Shown here piece after piece: positions 10,801-25,468 of a stretch of 64,000 bases of DNA. The notes beneath the pieces were generated by a model. It did not search any database and was not told where the DNA came from. It saw only the letters and a program-made list of their open reading frames with translations. This DNA is from Capsicum annuum. Taxonomy: Eukaryota; Streptophyta; Magnoliopsida; Solanales; Solanaceae. The translations under genes and the position numbers were made by a program. The stretch's first letter is position 1, and each line of letters begins with the position of its first letter. Where the stretch lies: positions 126,212-190,211 of the forward strand of contig NC_061118.1 of the NCBI RefSeq assembly GCF_002878395.1, written 5' to 3'.

Positions 10801-13800
10801 AATCATCCTAGTATGGTCCGTTTAAATTTTCATGGAAATTTAGGTGGATAAACAGGCAAAACGATGCAAACGGGGCATTTTCAGGCCAAATTAATCTGCT
10901 ATAGCCCACAGTTTTGGGGTGGGCCTAGTGTCTGGGTGTGATGCTGGTAGAAAATTGATTGGAGCATTCCATGGAGGTTGGGGATCATCCCAATATGGTT
11001 TTTTTAATTTTTTGTGGCCATTTGGGTGGACAAATGTGCAAAACAGTGCGACCGAGGCATTTTTGGGCCAAATCGGTTTTCTATAGCACACGATTTTGGG
11101 TGTGGACCTTGGGTCCAGGTGTGCTATTGGCTAAAAATCGACCGGGGCGTGCCAGGGAGGTTGGGGATCATCCCAGTTTGGTCTGTTTAATTTTTTGTTG
11201 CCATTTAGGTGGATAAACGGGCGAAACGGCACGAACGAGGCATTTTCTGTTCAATCAATGTGCTATAGCCCATGATATAGGGGTGGGCTTAGGTTTAGGG
11301 CGTGCTGTCGGCCATAAATATACCAAGGCATGCCAGGGAGGTTGGGGATCATCCAAGTGTGGTCTGTTTAAGTTTTCGGGGACCTTTGGGTAGATAAACG
11401 GGCGAAACGGCGCATTTTTGGGCCAAATCGATGTGCTATTGCCCATAGTTTTGGGAGTTGGCTTAGGGTTCGGGTGGTCTACCGACTGAAAATAGACTGG
11501 GGCATGCCAGGGAGGTTGAGGATCATCCCAGTGTGGTCCATTTAATTTTTCCTGGCCATTTGGGTGGACAAACGGGTGAAGCTACGCGAACGGGGCCTTT
11601 TCAGGCCAAAATGATATGTTATAACCTATAGTTTTGGGGGTGGGTCATGGTCCCGAGCGTGCTGTGGGCCAAAAATTAATTGAGGCATGTGAGGGAGGTT
11701 GGGATCAGTATGGTGTGTTTAATTTTTCGTAGCTATTTGGGTGGACAAACGGGCAAAACGACGTGAACGGAGCATTTTCGAGCTAAATTGATGTGCTATA
11801 GGCTATATTCGGGGGTGGGTCCGAGGTCCGAGCGTGCTGTAGGCAAAAAATCGACCAGAGCATGCCAGGGAGGTTGGGGATATTCCAAGTATGGTCCGTT
11901 TAATTTTTCGTGGCTATTTGTGTGGACAAACGAGCGAAACGACGCGAACGGGGCATTTTTGAGTGTGGTCCATTTAAATTTTTGTAGCCATTTGGGTGGA
12001 CAAACGGGTGAAACAGCATGAGCGGGGCATTTTTTAGCCAAATCAGTGTGCTATATAGCCCACGATTTTGGGGGTGGGCCCAGGGTTCGAGCGTGCTGTG
12101 GGCTAAAAATTAACCGAGGCATGCCAGGGAGGTTGAGGATCATCCTAGTATGGTTTGTTTAACTTTTTGTGGCCATTTTTGTGGACAAACGGGCGAAACA
12201 GCGTGAATGGGGCATTTTTTGAGCTAAATCAGTGCGCGTATGGTCCAGGGGTTTGGGCATGATATAGGCCAAAAATTCTCCTGGGCATGCTAGGGAGGTT
12301 GGGGATCATCCCAGTATGGTCCGTTTAAATTTTTGTGGCTATTTGGGTGGACAAACGGGCAAAACGGCGCGAACGGGGCATTTTCAGACTAAATCGTGTG
12401 CTATAGCCCACAGTTTTGGGGATGGGCCCGTGGTCCGAGTGTGCTGTGGGCTAAAAATTGACCTGGGCATGCCAGGGAGGTTGAGGATCATCCCAGTATA
12501 GTCCGTTTAATTTTTGTGGCCATTTAGCTGGACAAACAGGAAAAATTGCGCGAATGGGACATTTTCAAGCCAAATTGGTGTGTTGTAGCCAACAGTTTTG
12601 GGGGTGGGCCAGGGGTCCGAGTGTGCTGTGGGCCGAAAATCTACCGGGGCATACCAAGGAGGTTGGGGATCGTCGTAGTGTAGTTTTTTTAATTTTTTGT
12701 GGCTAGTTAGATGGACAAATGGGCAAAACGACACGAACGAGTCATTTTCGAGCCAAATCGGTGTGCTATAGCCTACGGTTTCAGGGGTAGACCCAGAGTC
12801 CGGGCGTGCTGTGGGCAAAAAATCAACCTGGGCATGCCAGGGAGGTTGTGGATCATCCCAGTGTGGTTCATTTAAATTTTTGTGGCCATTTGATTGGACA
12901 AACGGGCAAAACGGCGTGAATGGTGCATTTTCAAGCCAAATCGGTGGGCTATTACTCACGGTTTTAGGGGTGGGGCTAGGATTTGGGCATTGTGTTGGCT
13001 GAAAATTGACCAAGGTGTGTCAGGGAGGTTGGGAATCATCTTAGTATGGTCCGTTGAATTTTTTCATGGCCATTTGGGTGGACAAATGGGTGAAACAGAT
13101 CGAACAGGATTTTTTCAGGCGAAATCGGTGTGCTATAGCTCATGATTTCGGGGTTGGGCTCGGGGTCCGGGCGTGCTTAGGACAAAAATTGATCAGGGCA
13201 TGCCAGGAAGGTTGGGGATCATCACACTATGGTTCGTTTAAATTTTCGTGGCTCTTTGGGAGGATAAACGGGCAAAATGGTGGGAACAGGGCATTTTTCA
13301 AGCCAAATCGATGTGCTTTAGCCCACAGTTTTTGGGGTGGACCTGGGGTCCGGGCATGTAATGGGCCGAAAATCGACCGGCGCATGTCAGGGAGGTTAGA
13401 GATGTCCCAATGTGGTCCATTTAAATTTTCATGGTCATTTGGGTGGACAAATGGGCAAAATGGCGCGAACAGGGCATTTTCAGGCAAAATAAGTGTGCTA
13501 TAGCCTACCGTTTTAGGGGTGGGCCCAAAGTTTAGGAGTGTCGTGGGTCAAAAATAGATCGAGGCATGTTAGGGAGGTTGGGGATCATCCCAGTATGGTC
13601 TGTTTAAATTTTTATGGTCATTTGAGTGGACAAACGGTTGAAACTGCACAAATGAGGTATTTTTGGGCCAAATTGGTGTGCCATAGCCAACGGTTTTGGG
13701 GGTGGGCCAGGGGTCCAGGCGTGCTGAGGGCCGAAAATCGATCGAAGCATGCCAGGGAGGTTGGGAATTATCCTAGTGTGGTTCGTTTAATTTTTCATGG

Positions 13801-16800
13801 CTATTTGGGTGGACAAACAGGAGAAACGATGCAAGCAACGAATTTTCGGGCCAAATAGGTGTGCTCTAGCCCACGGTTTTGGGGTGGGCCCAGGTTCTGG
13901 GTGTGCTGTGGGCCAAAAATTAATCGGGGCATGCCAGGAATTTTGGGGATCATCCTAGTATGGTCCGTTTAATTTTTTGAGGCCTTTTGGGTAGTTAAAT
14001 GGGCAAAACAGCATAAATAGGGCATTATTGGGAAAAATTGGTGTGCTATAGCCTACAATTTTAAGGGTGGGCCTGCGGTCCGGGCGTGATGTGGGCTAAA
14101 AATTAACCAGGGAATGCCAGAGAGGTTGGGGATCATCCCAGTATGGTCTGTTTAAATTTTTGTAGCCATTTAGGTGGACAAACAGACGTAACGATGCAAA
14201 TAGGGCATTTTTGGGCTAAATCGGTGTGCTATAGCCCATGATTTTAGGGGTGGGCTCGATGTCTGGGCGTGTTGTGTGCCAAAAATTGACCGAGGCATGC
14301 CAGGAAGGTTGTGGATCATCCCAGTATGATCTATTTAATTTTTTGTGGCTATTCGGGTGGACAAACGGGCGAAACAGTGCGAACGGGACATTTTTGGGCC
14401 AAATCGAAGTGCTATAGCACACGATTTTGGGGGTGGGCCTAAGGTACGGGCGTTCTGGGTTCCAAAAGTCAACCGGGGTATGCCAGGGAGGTTGGGGATC
14501 ATCCCAATATGGACCTTTTAATTTTTTGTAGCCATTTGGGTGGACAAACGGGCGAAATGGCACAAACGGAGCATTTTCTGTACAAGTCGGTGTGCTATAG
14601 CCCACGGTTTAGGGGGTGGGTCCAAGGTCCGGGCATGCTGTGGGCTGAAAATCAACCGAGGCATGCCAAGGAGGCTGCGAATCGTCCAAGTGTGGTCTGT
14701 TTAAATTTTTGTGGTCATTTGGGCAGACAAACGAGCAAAACGGTGCGAATGGGGCATTTTTGGGCTAAGTTGGTGTGCTATTGCCCACGATTTTAGGAGT
14801 GGGCTCGGCGTTCGGGCATGCTGCAGGCTGAAAATCGATCGGCGCATGCCAGGGAAGTTGGGGATCATCCCAGTGTGGTCCGTTTAATTTTTTGTGGCCA
14901 TTTGGGTGGACAAACGGGTGAAACTACATGAATGGAGCATTTTTGGGCCAAATCGATGTGCTATAGCCAATAGTTTCGGGGGTGGGACAGGGGTCTAGGC
15001 GTGCTGTGGGCCAAAAATTGATCAGGGTATGCGAGGAAGGTTGAGATAAGTGTGGTCCGTTTAATTTTTCATGGCTATTTGGGTGGACAAACGGGCAAAA
15101 CGGCACAAACGTGGAATTTTTGGGCAAAATTAGTGTGCTATAGTCCACGGTTTTGGTGGTGGGCCTGGAGTTCGGGTGTGCTGTAGGCCGAATATTGACC
15201 GAGGCATTCCAGGGAGGTTGGGGATAGTCCCAGTATGGTCCGTTTAATTTTTCATGGCCATTTGGGTGGACAAATGGGCAAAACAGCACGAACGGGGCAT
15301 TTTCGAACCAAATCAGTGTGCTATAGCTCACAGTTATGGGGGTGGACCCGAGGTCCAGGCATGCTGTGGGCCAAAAATTGACCAGGGTGTGCTAGTGAGG
15401 TTAGGGATCATCTCAGTGTGATCCGTTTAAATTGTTGTAGCTATTTGGGTGGAGAAACATGCGAAACAGCACGAACGGAGCATTTTTGGACCAAATCGGT
15501 GTGCTATAGCCCATGGTTTTAGGGGTGGGCTCGGGGTCCGAACGTGCTGTGGGCCAAAAATTGATCGGGGCATGCGAGGGAGGTTGGGGATCATCCTAGT
15601 TTGGTCCGCTTAATTTTTTGTGGCCATTTGGGTAGACAAACGGGCAAAATAGCGCAAACGAGGAATTTTTTTGGACAAATCAGTGTCCTATAGCCCACAG
15701 TTTTGGGGGTAGGCCCGGGGTCTATGCCTGTTGCAGGCCAAAAATTGACCGGGGTGTGCCAGGGAGATTGGGTATCATCCCAATGTGGTTTGTTTAAATT
15801 TTTGTGGCTATTTGAGTGGACAAACTGGCGAAATGGTGCGAACGAGGTATTTTTGGGCCAAATCGGCGTGCTATAGCCCACGATTTTGGGGGTGGGTCCA
15901 AGGTTCGGGTGTCCTGTGGGTTGAAAATTTCCCGGTGCGTGCCAGAGAGATGGGGATTGTCCCAGTATGGTCCGTTTAATTTTTTGCAGCTATTTGGGTG
16001 GACAAGCTGGCGAAACGGCGTGATCAGGGCATTTTCGATCCAAATTGGTGTGCTATAGCCAACGGTTTCGGGTGAGGGCTCGAGGTTCGGGCGTGCTGTG
16101 CTCCAAAAATTGAACGGGGCATACCTTGTTGGTTGGGGATCATCCCAGTGTGGTCCGTTTAATTTTTTGTGGCCATTTGGGTGGACAAAAGGGTGAAACG
16201 GCTTGAACGCGATATTTTTGGGCCAAATCGGTGTGCTTAGCCCATGGTTTCTAGGGTAGGCCATGGGTCCGAGCATGCTGTGAGCCAAAAATAGATTGAG
16301 GCATGCCACGGATGCTGAGGATCATCCTAGCATGGTCTGTTTAATTTTTGGTGCCTGTTTGGGTGGATAAACGGGCAAACCAGGGAGAACGGGGCATTTT
16401 TGGGCCAAATCGGTGTGATATAGCCTACGATTTCATGGGTGGACCTAGGGTCCGAGTGTGTTATAGGCTGAAAATAGACCGAGGTGAGCCAGAGAGTGTG
16501 GGAATTGTCCTAGCATGGTCTGTTTAATTTTTAATGGCCATTTGGGTGGACAAACGGGCAAAACGGTGTGAACGGGATATTTTTGGGCTAAATCGGTGCG
16601 CTATAGCCTATGGTTTTGGGGGGTGGGCTCGGGATCCGGGCATGCTGTGGGCCAAAAATCAACTGAGGCATGCCAGAGAAGTTGGGGATCGTTCTAGTGT
16701 GGTTCGTTTAAATTTTTGTGGCCATTTGGGTGGACAAATGAGCGAAATGGCGTGTACGGGGCATTTTCAAGCCAAATTGGTGTGTTATAGCTCATGATTT

Positions 16801-19800
16801 CAAGGGTGGGCCTAGGATCTGGGCATACTGCGGGCCAAAAATCGATCGGGGCATGCCAGGGAGGTTGGGGATCATCCCAGTATGGTCCGTTTATCTTTTT
16901 GTGGCCATTTGGGTGGATAAATGGGCGAAATGGTGCGAATGGGGTATTTTTTGTCAAAATCGGTGTGCTATTAACTACGGTTTTGGGGGTGGGCTCGGGG
17001 TCCGAGCGTGCTGTGGACCAAAAATTGATCAGGGCATGATAGAGAGGTTGGGGATAGTCTCAGTATGGTGTGTTTAAATTTTCGTGGCCATTTGGGTGAA
17101 AAAACGGGAAAAATAACGCAAATAGGGCATTTTCTAGCCAAATCGGTGAGCTATAGCCCACGGTTTTGAGGGTGGGCCAGGGGTCCGAGCGTGTTGTGGG
17201 CCAAAAATCGACCGGGGCATGCCAGGGATGTTGGGGATCATCCCAGTGTGGTCCGTTTAATTTTTTGTGGCTGTTTGGGTGGACAAAAGGGCAAAGCTAC
17301 CCGAACGGGGCATTTTTGGGCCAAATCAATGTGCTATAGTCAATGGTTTTAGGGGTGGGCCAGGGGTCCGGGTGTACTGTAGGCCTAAAATCAATCAGGG
17401 CATGCCAGGGAGGTTGGGGATCATCCCAGTATGATCCGTTTAATTTTTCGTGGCAAATTGGATGGACAAACAGGCGAAACGACGCGAATGGGGCATTTTC
17501 GAGCAAAATTAGTGTGCTATAGCCCACGATCTTGGGGCTGGGCTCGGGTTCCGAGCGTGCTGTGGGCTAAAAATTGACCAGGGTGTGCCAGGGAGGTTGG
17601 GGATCATCCCAGTATGGTCTCTTTAAATTTTGGTGGCCAATTAGGTGGACAAATGGGCAAAACGGCACAAACGAGGCATTTTTGAGCGAAATCGGTGAGC
17701 TATAGCCCACGGTTTCAGGTGTGGGCCTGGGGTCCAAGCGTGTTGTGGGCAAAAAATTGACCGGGACGTGCCAGGGATGTTGGGGATTATCACAGTGTGA
17801 TCATTTTAATTTTTTGTGGCCATTTGGGTGGACAAGTGGGTAAAACGGCGTGAATGGGGCATTTTTAGGCCAAATCGATGTGCTATAGCCAACAGTTTTG
17901 GGGGTGGGCTAGGGTTTCGAGTGTGCTGTGGGGTGAAAATCGATCGGGGCATGCCAGGGAGGTTGGGGATCATCTCAGTGTGGTTTTTTTAATTTTTTAT
18001 GGCCATTTGAGTGGGCAAACGGGCGAAACATCGCGAACGGAGTATTTTCGGGCCAAATCAGTGTGCTATAGCCCACGATTTTGGGGGTGGGCCTGGGGCT
18101 CAGGTGTTCTATGGGCCAAAAATCAACTGAGGCATGCTAGGGAGGTTAGGCATCTTTCCAATATGGTTCGTTTAATTTTTCGTGGCTATTTGGATGGACA
18201 AACGGGTGAAACGGCTCAAACAGGGCATTTTCGGGCAACATCGATGTGCTATAGCCCATGATTTCGAGGGTGGGGCCTGGGTCCGGGAGTGCTGTGGCCC
18301 AAAAATTGGTTGGGGCATGCGAGAGAGGTTGGATATAGTCCCAGTGTGGTCCTTTTAATTTTTTGTGCCCATTTGGGTGGACAAACGTGTGAAACGGTGC
18401 GAACATGGCATTTTCAAACCAAATCGGTGTGTTATAGTCCAGGTTTTGGAGGTGAGCCCGGTGTCTGAGTGTTCTGTGGGCCGAATATTGACCGAGGTGT
18501 GCAAAGGAGGTTGGGGATTGCCCAGTGTGGTCTGTTTAATTTTTTGTGGCCATTTTGGTGGACAAACGGGCAAAACAAAGCGAATGGGGCATTTTTGGGC
18601 TTAATCAGTGTGCTATAGTCCACGGTTTCGGGTGTGGTCCTAGGGTCCGGGCTTGCTGTGGGCCAAAAATCATCCAAGGCATTCCAGGGAGGTTGGGTAT
18701 CATCCCAGTGTATTTCGTTTAAATTTTTGTGGCCATTTGGGTGGACAAACGGGCGAAACGGCGGGAACAGGGCATTTTTGGCCTAAATCAATGTGCTATA
18801 GCCCAGGGTTTTGGGGGTAGGCCCGGAGTCCGGGCGTGCTGTGGGTCAAAAATCGATCGGGGCATGCTAAGGAGTTTGGGGATTTTCCCAATATGGTCCG
18901 TTTAATTTTATGTGGCCATTTGGGTAGACAAACGGGCGAAACGGTGCAAACAGGGCATTTTTGGGCCAAATCAGTGTGCTATAGCCCACGGTTTCAGGGG
19001 TGGGCTTGGGCTTTGGGCTAGCTGTGGGCTGAAAATCAACCGGGGCATGCCAGGGGGTTGAGAATCATCCCAGTGTAGTTCGTTTAAATTTTTATGGCTA
19101 TTTGGGTAGACAAACGGACGAACCAGCACGAACGGGGAATTTTTGGGCTAAATGGTTGTGCTATAGCCCACGATTTTAGGAGTAGGCCCGAGGTCCGGGC
19201 TTGTTGTGGTCCAAAAATCAACCGGAGCGGGCCAAGGAGGTTGGGGATCGTCCTAGTGTGGTCTGTTTAACTTATTGTGACCATTTGGGTGGATAAACGG
19301 GTGAAATGGCGCAAATGGGGCATTTTCGAGCTAAATCGATGTGCTATAGCCTATGATTTTGAGTGTGGGCCCAGGGTATGGGAGTACTGTGGGCTAAAAA
19401 TTAATCGGGACATTCCAGGGAGGTTATGGATCATCTCAGTATGGTTCTTTTAATTTTTTGTGACCATTTGAATTTAGAAACGGGCAAAACAGCATGAACT
19501 AGGCATTTTTGGGTCAAATAGGTGTGCTATAGCCTATGGTTTCGAGTGTGGGCCCGGGTTTAGGGTGTATTGTAGGGAAAAAATGATTGAGGCATGCCAG
19601 GGAGGTTGGGGATCATCCCAATGTGGTCTGTTTAATTTTTTGGGGCCATTTGGGTAGACAAACGGGCAAAATAGCGCGAACGAGGCATTTTTTAGGCCAA
19701 ATCGGTGTGCTATATCCAACAGTTTTGGGTGTGGGCCAGGGGTACGAGCATTCTATGGGCCAAAAAAAGACCGAGGTATGTCAGGGAGGTTGGGGATCGT

Positions 19801-22800
19801 CCTAGTATGGTCCGTTTAATTTTTCATAGTTATTTGGATGGACAAACGGGCAAAACGGTGCAAATGGGGCATTTTTTGGCCAAATCGGTGTGCTATAGCC
19901 TACGGTTTCAGGGGTGGACCCAGGTTTGGGGCGTGTTATGGGTCTAAAATCAATCGGGGTATGTCATTATAGTTGGGGATCATCATAGTATGGTCTGTTC
20001 AAATTTTTGTAACCATTTGGGTGGACAAACGGGCGAAACGATGCGAATGGGGCATTATCAGGCCAAATCGGTGTGCTATAGCCCACGGTTTAGGGGGTTG
20101 CGCCAGGGTTCGGGCGTGTTGTCGGCTAAAAATCAACTGGGGCGTACCAGGAAGGTTGGAGATCATCTCATTGTAGTTCGTTTATTTTTTCATGGGTATT
20201 TGGGTAGACAAACGGGCAAAACTGCGTGAACGGGGCATTTTTGGGTTAAATCGGTGTGTTATTGCCCACGGTTTCAAGGGTGGGATCGGGGTTCGAGCAT
20301 GTTGTGGGCCAAAAATTGATCGGGGCATGTCAGGGAGGTTAGGGATCGTCCCAGTATGGTCGGTTTAAAGTTTTGTGGCTATTTGGGTGGACAAACGAGC
20401 GAAACAGTGTGAACAGGGCATTTTCAGGCCAAATCAATGTGTTATAGCCAACGGTTATAGTGGTGGGCCCAGGGTTCGGGCATGCTGTGGGCCAAAAATC
20501 TATTGAGGTATGCCAGGGAGGTTGCGGATCATCTCAGTGAGGTCCGTTTAATTTTTGTTGATATTTGGGTGGAAAAGCGTGCGAAACGGCACGAACGAGG
20601 CATTTTCTATTCAAATCGGTGTGCTATAGCCCACGGTTTTGGGGGTGGGCCTGGGGTCCAGGCATGCTGTGGGCTAAAAATCAATCGAGGTATTCCAGGG
20701 AGGTTGGGATTATCCCAGTGTAGTCCGTTTAATTTCTTGTGGCCATTTGGGTGGACAAACAGGTGAAACTGCACGAATAGGGCATTTTTTAGCCAAATCG
20801 GTGTGCTATAGCCAGCGGTTTTGGGGTTGAGAAAGGGGTCCGGGCATGCTGTGGGCTAAAAATCGATTGAGGCATGCTAGAGAGGTTTGGTATCATCCCA
20901 ATGTGGTCCGTTTTATTTTTCGTTGCCATTTGGTGGATAAATGGACAAAACTGCGCGAACCGGGTATTTTCAGGCCATATTGGTGTGCTATAGCCAACGA
21001 TTTTTGGGGTGGGTCCGGGTCTGGGCGTGCTGAGAGCCAAAACCATCCGGTACATGCTAGGGAGGTTGGGGATCTTTCATGTATGGTCCGTTTAATTTTT
21101 TCATGGCCATTTGGGTGGACAAACGGGCAAAACGGCGCGAACGAGGCATTTTCAAGCAAAATTGGTGTGTTATAGCCCCCAATTTTAAGGGTGGGCCCAG
21201 GTTCCGAGCATGTTGTGGGCAGAAAATCAATTGGGGAGTACTAGAGAGGTTGGAGATCATCCCAATGTGGTTCGTTTAAATTTTTGTAGCCATTTGGGTG
21301 GACAAACGGGAGAAAATAGCTTGTACAGGGCGTTTTTGAGCTAAATTGGTGTGCTATAGCCAACGGTTTTTGGGGTGTGCCCGGGGTCCGGGATTGCTGT
21401 GGGCCAAAAATAATTTGCGGTATTTCATGGAGGTTGGGTATCATCTCAGTTTGGTCCGCTTAAATTTTTATAGTCATTTGGGTGGACAAACGGGCGAAAC
21501 GACATGAACGGGGCATTTTTAAGCCAAATTGGTGTGCTATAGCCCACAGTTTTGGGGGTGGGCCTGGGGTTTAGGCATGTTGTGGGTCAAAAATCAATTG
21601 GTGTATGGTAAGGATGTTGGGATCATCCCAATGTGGTCCATTTAATTTTTCGTGGCCATTTGGGTGGATAAACGGGTGAAACGACGTGAATGAGGCATTT
21701 TTGAGCTAAATCGGTGTGCTATAGCCCACAATTTTAGGGGTGGGCTCGGGGTATGGGCGTTCAGTGGGCCAAAAATTAATCGGGACCTGCCAGGGAGGTT
21801 GGGTATGGTTACATTGTGGTCCGTTTAATTTTTCACGGCTATTTGGGTGGACAAACGGGCATAACGGCACGAATAGGGCATTTTTGGGCCAAATCCGTGT
21901 GCTATAGCCCATAGTTTTGGGGGTGGGTCCGGGCATGCTGTGGGCTAAAAATTGACTGAGGCATGGCACGAAAGTTAGGGATTATCCCAGTATGGTTCGT
22001 TTAATTTTTCGTGGCTATTTGGGTGGACAAACGGGCAAAACAGAGCGAACAGGGCATTTTCGAGCTAAATCATTGTGCTATACCTCACGGTTACGGGGGT
22101 GGGCCCGGGGTTAGGGCATGTTGTGGGCTACAAATTGATAGGGGCGTGCCAGGGAGGTTGAGGATCATCCAACTATGGTCCGTTTAAATTTTTGTGGCCA
22201 TTTGGGTGGACAAACGGGCAAAACGGTGCGAAAAAGGCAGTTTCGGGCAATATCGATATGCTATAGCCCATGATTTTGGGGGTGGGCCTAGGTTCCGGGC
22301 ATGCTGTGGGAAAAAAATTGAATGATACATGCCAAGGAGGTTGAGTATCATCCTAGTGTGGTCTGTTTAATTTTTCGTGGCCATTTGGGTGGACAAACGG
22401 TGATACGGCATGATCGGGGCCTTTTCGGGCCAAATCGGTGTGCTATAGCCCACGGTTATGGGAGTGGGTCGGGGGTCCGGGTGTGCTGTACGACCAAAAT
22501 TTATGGGGGTATGCTAGGGAGGTTTGGGAGAATCCCAGTGTGGTCCATTTTAATTTTCGTGGCCATTTGGGTGGACAAACGGGCGAAACGGATGTGAGCC
22601 CGGGGTCTGGGCGTGCTATGGGTCAAAAATCAATCGGGGCATTCCAGGAAGGTTAGGGATCATCCCAATGTGGTCCGTTTAATTTTTTATGGCCATTTGG
22701 GTGGACAAAATGTTAAAATAACGCGAACGGGGAGTTTTTAAGCAAAATCGGTGGGCTAAAGCCCACTATTTCGGGGGTGGACCCAGGGTCCGGTTGTGTT

Positions 22801-23990
22801 ATGGGCCAAAAATCAACTGAGGCATGCTAGGGAGGTTGGGGATCATCCCAGTGTGGTCCTTTTTAATTTTTGTGGCCATTTGGGTGGACAAACGGGTGAA
22901 ACGGTGCGATCGAGGCATTTTCGAGCCAAATCGGTGCTATAGCCCACGGTTTTGGGGGTGGGCCCGAGGTCCGTGCATGCTGTGGGCCAAAAATCGACCG
23001 AGGCATACCAGGGACGTTGGGGAACATCCCAGTATGGTCCGTTTAATTTTTGTGGCCATTTTGGTGGACAAACGGGCAAAACGACGCGAATGGGGCATTT
23101 TCAGGTTAAATCGATCTGCTATAGCCTACGATTTTAGGGGTGGGACTGGGTTTCAGGCTTGCTGTAGGCCGAAAATCTTCCAGGGCATTCCAGCGAAGTT
23201 CGGGATCATCCTAGTGAGGTCCGTTCAAATTTTTGTGGCCATTTGGGTGGACAAACGGGCGAAATGGCACAATCAGGATATTTTCGAGCCAAATCGATGT
23301 GCTATAGCCCATAGTTTTGGGGGTGGGCCCAGGGTCCAGGCATGTTGTGGTCCAAAAATTGACTGGGGCATGCCAGGGATGTTAGGGATCATCCCAGTGT
23401 GGTTCGCTTAATTTTTCATGGCCATTTGGGTGGACAAACGGGCCAAACAACACGAACGAGGCATTTTTGGGCCAAATCGGTGTGTTATAGCAAACGATTT
23501 TAGGGGTGGGCCCAGGGTATAGGTGTGCTATGGGCCAAAAATCTATCGGGGCCTGCCAGACACGTTGGGGATGGTCCCAGTATGGTCTGTTTAATTTTTC
23601 ATTGCCATTTGGGTAGACAAACGGGTGAAACGATACGAACGGGGCATTTTTTGGACAAATTAGTGTGCTATAGCCCACAGTTTTGGGGTGGGCTCGGGGT
23701 CCGGCTGTGCTATGGGCCGAAAATTTATCGGGGCATGCCAGGGAGGTTGGGGACCGTCCAAGTATGGTCCTTTCAAATTTTTGTGGCCATTTGGATGGAC
23801 AAACGGGTGAAATGGCCCGAATGGGGCATTTTTGGGCAAAATCAGTATGCTATAGCTCACGGTTTTGGGGGTGGGCCCGAGGTCCAGGTGTGCTATGGAA
23901 CGAAAATTGACCAAGACATTCCATTGAGGTTGGGGGTCGTCCCAGTGTGGCCCGTTTAAATTTTTGTGGCTATTTGGGTGGACAAACGGG
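4863..23990 (+). repeat. Main satellite array, ~181-182 bp unit, about 105 copies
   Basis: One unit repeats head to tail over 19 kb. Landmarks in each unit are GTCCGTTTAATTTTT, GGCCATTTGGGTGGACAAAC, GGGGCATTTTTGGGCCAAAT, CGGTGTGCTATAGCCCACGG, GGTGGGCCCGGGGTCCGGGC and GCATGCCAGGGAGGTTGGGG. From about 4963 to 6053 six periods cover ~1090 bases, giving 181-182 bp. Units differ by scattered substitutions (many C/T and G/A) and small indels. The array is much more GC-rich than its flanks. The length is near one nucleosome repeat. Open frames inside it (up to 195 codons) arise from the repeat and change frame from unit to unit. I do not recognise it as a named Solanaceae satellite; an origin from a retrotransposon internal repeat is possible. 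Confidence 0.95.
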
Positions 23991-25468
23991 CATGAAAAAT
24001 TAAACAGACCATACTGGAATGATCCCCATCCTCTCTGGCACGCCCCGGTTAATTTTCGTCCCACAGTACTCCTGAAACCCAGGCCCACCCCCAAAATCGT
24101 GGGCTATAGCAATCGATTTGGCCCAAAAATGCCTCGTTCGTGCTGTTTCGCCCGTTTGTCCAACCAAATGGCCTCAAAAATTTAAACGGACTATACTAGG
24201 ATGATCCCCAACCTCCCTGGCACATCCCGGTCAATTATCGGGCCACAACATGCCCGAACCCCGAGCCCACCTCTAAAATCGTGGGCTATAGCACACTGAT
24301 TTTTCTCGAAAGTGCCCCGTTCGCTTTGTTTTGCCCATTTGTCAACCCAAATGGCCACAAAAAATTAAATGGACCACACAGGGACGATTCCCAACCTCCC
24401 TGGCATGCCCCGATCAATTTTCAGCCCCCAGCATGCCCGGAACCCGCGCCCACCCCCAAAACTGTGGCCTATAGCACACCGATTTGGCCCAAAAATATCA
24501 TGTTTGTACTGTTTCACCCGTTTGTCCTCCCAAATGGCCATGAAAAATTAAACAGACCATACTAGGATGATCCCCAACCTCCCTGGCATGCCTCGTTTAA
24601 TTTTTGGCCCATAACATACCTGAACCCCCGGCCTACCACCAAAACTGTGGGCTATAGCACACCGATTTGGCTCGAAAATGTCCCGTTCATGCTGTTTCAC
24701 CCATTTTTCAAACCAAATGGCAACAAAAATTTAAATGGACCATACTGGGAGGATCCCCAACCTTCCTGGCATGCTCCGGTTGATTTTCAGCCCACAGTAT
24801 GCCCGTACCCCAGGCCCACCCCAAAACCGTGGGCTATAGCACACTTATTTGGCCCAAAAATACACTATTCGCGCTGTTTCACCCGTTTGTCTACCCAAAT
24901 GGCCACGAAAAATTAAACAAACCATAATGGGAAGATCCCAACCTCCCTGGTCTGCCCCGATCAATTTTTGGCCCATAACACGCCTGGACCCCGGGCTCAC
25001 TCCCAAAACCGTGGGCTATAGCACACTGATTTGGCCCAAAAATGCCCCGTTTATGCAGTTTCACCTATTTATCCACCCAAATGGCTACGAAAAATTAAAT
25101 GGACTACGTTGGAACGATCCCCAACCTCCCTAGCACATCTCTGTTGATTTTTGACACAAAGTACACCCAGACCCCAAGCCCACCCCCAAAACCATGAGCT
25201 ATAGCACACCGATTTGGCCTGAAAAGGCCCAGTTTGCGTCGTTTCTCCCATTTTTCCACTCAAATGGCCACAAAAGTTTAAACCTACCACACTGGGATGA
25301 ACCCCAACCTCCCTGGCATGCCCCGATCAATTTTTGGCCCATAGCACGCCCGGACCCTGGGTCCATCCCCAAAATCATGGGTTATAGCACACGAATTTGG
25401 CCTAAAAATGCTCGTTTATGCCATTTCGCCCGTTTGTCAACCCAAATGATCACAAAAAATTAAATGGA
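23991..25468 (-). repeat. Inverted block of the same satellite
   Basis: From about 23991 the same unit continues in reverse complement (ATGAAAAATTAAAC, GATCCCCAACCTCCCTGGCA, GTGGGCTATAGCACACCGAT) for about eight units, then flips back at about 25468. The left junction joins GGACAAACGGG directly to the reversed unit with only ~30 bases between the inverted arms. Confidence 0.95.

Noticed and set aside
4863..23990. CENP-B box in the satellite (TTTCGGGCCAAATCGG)
   Set aside because: It resembles the N-TTCG-N4-A-N2-CGGG-N pattern but the CGGG part is offset by one base, and plants are not known to use this box for centromere function.
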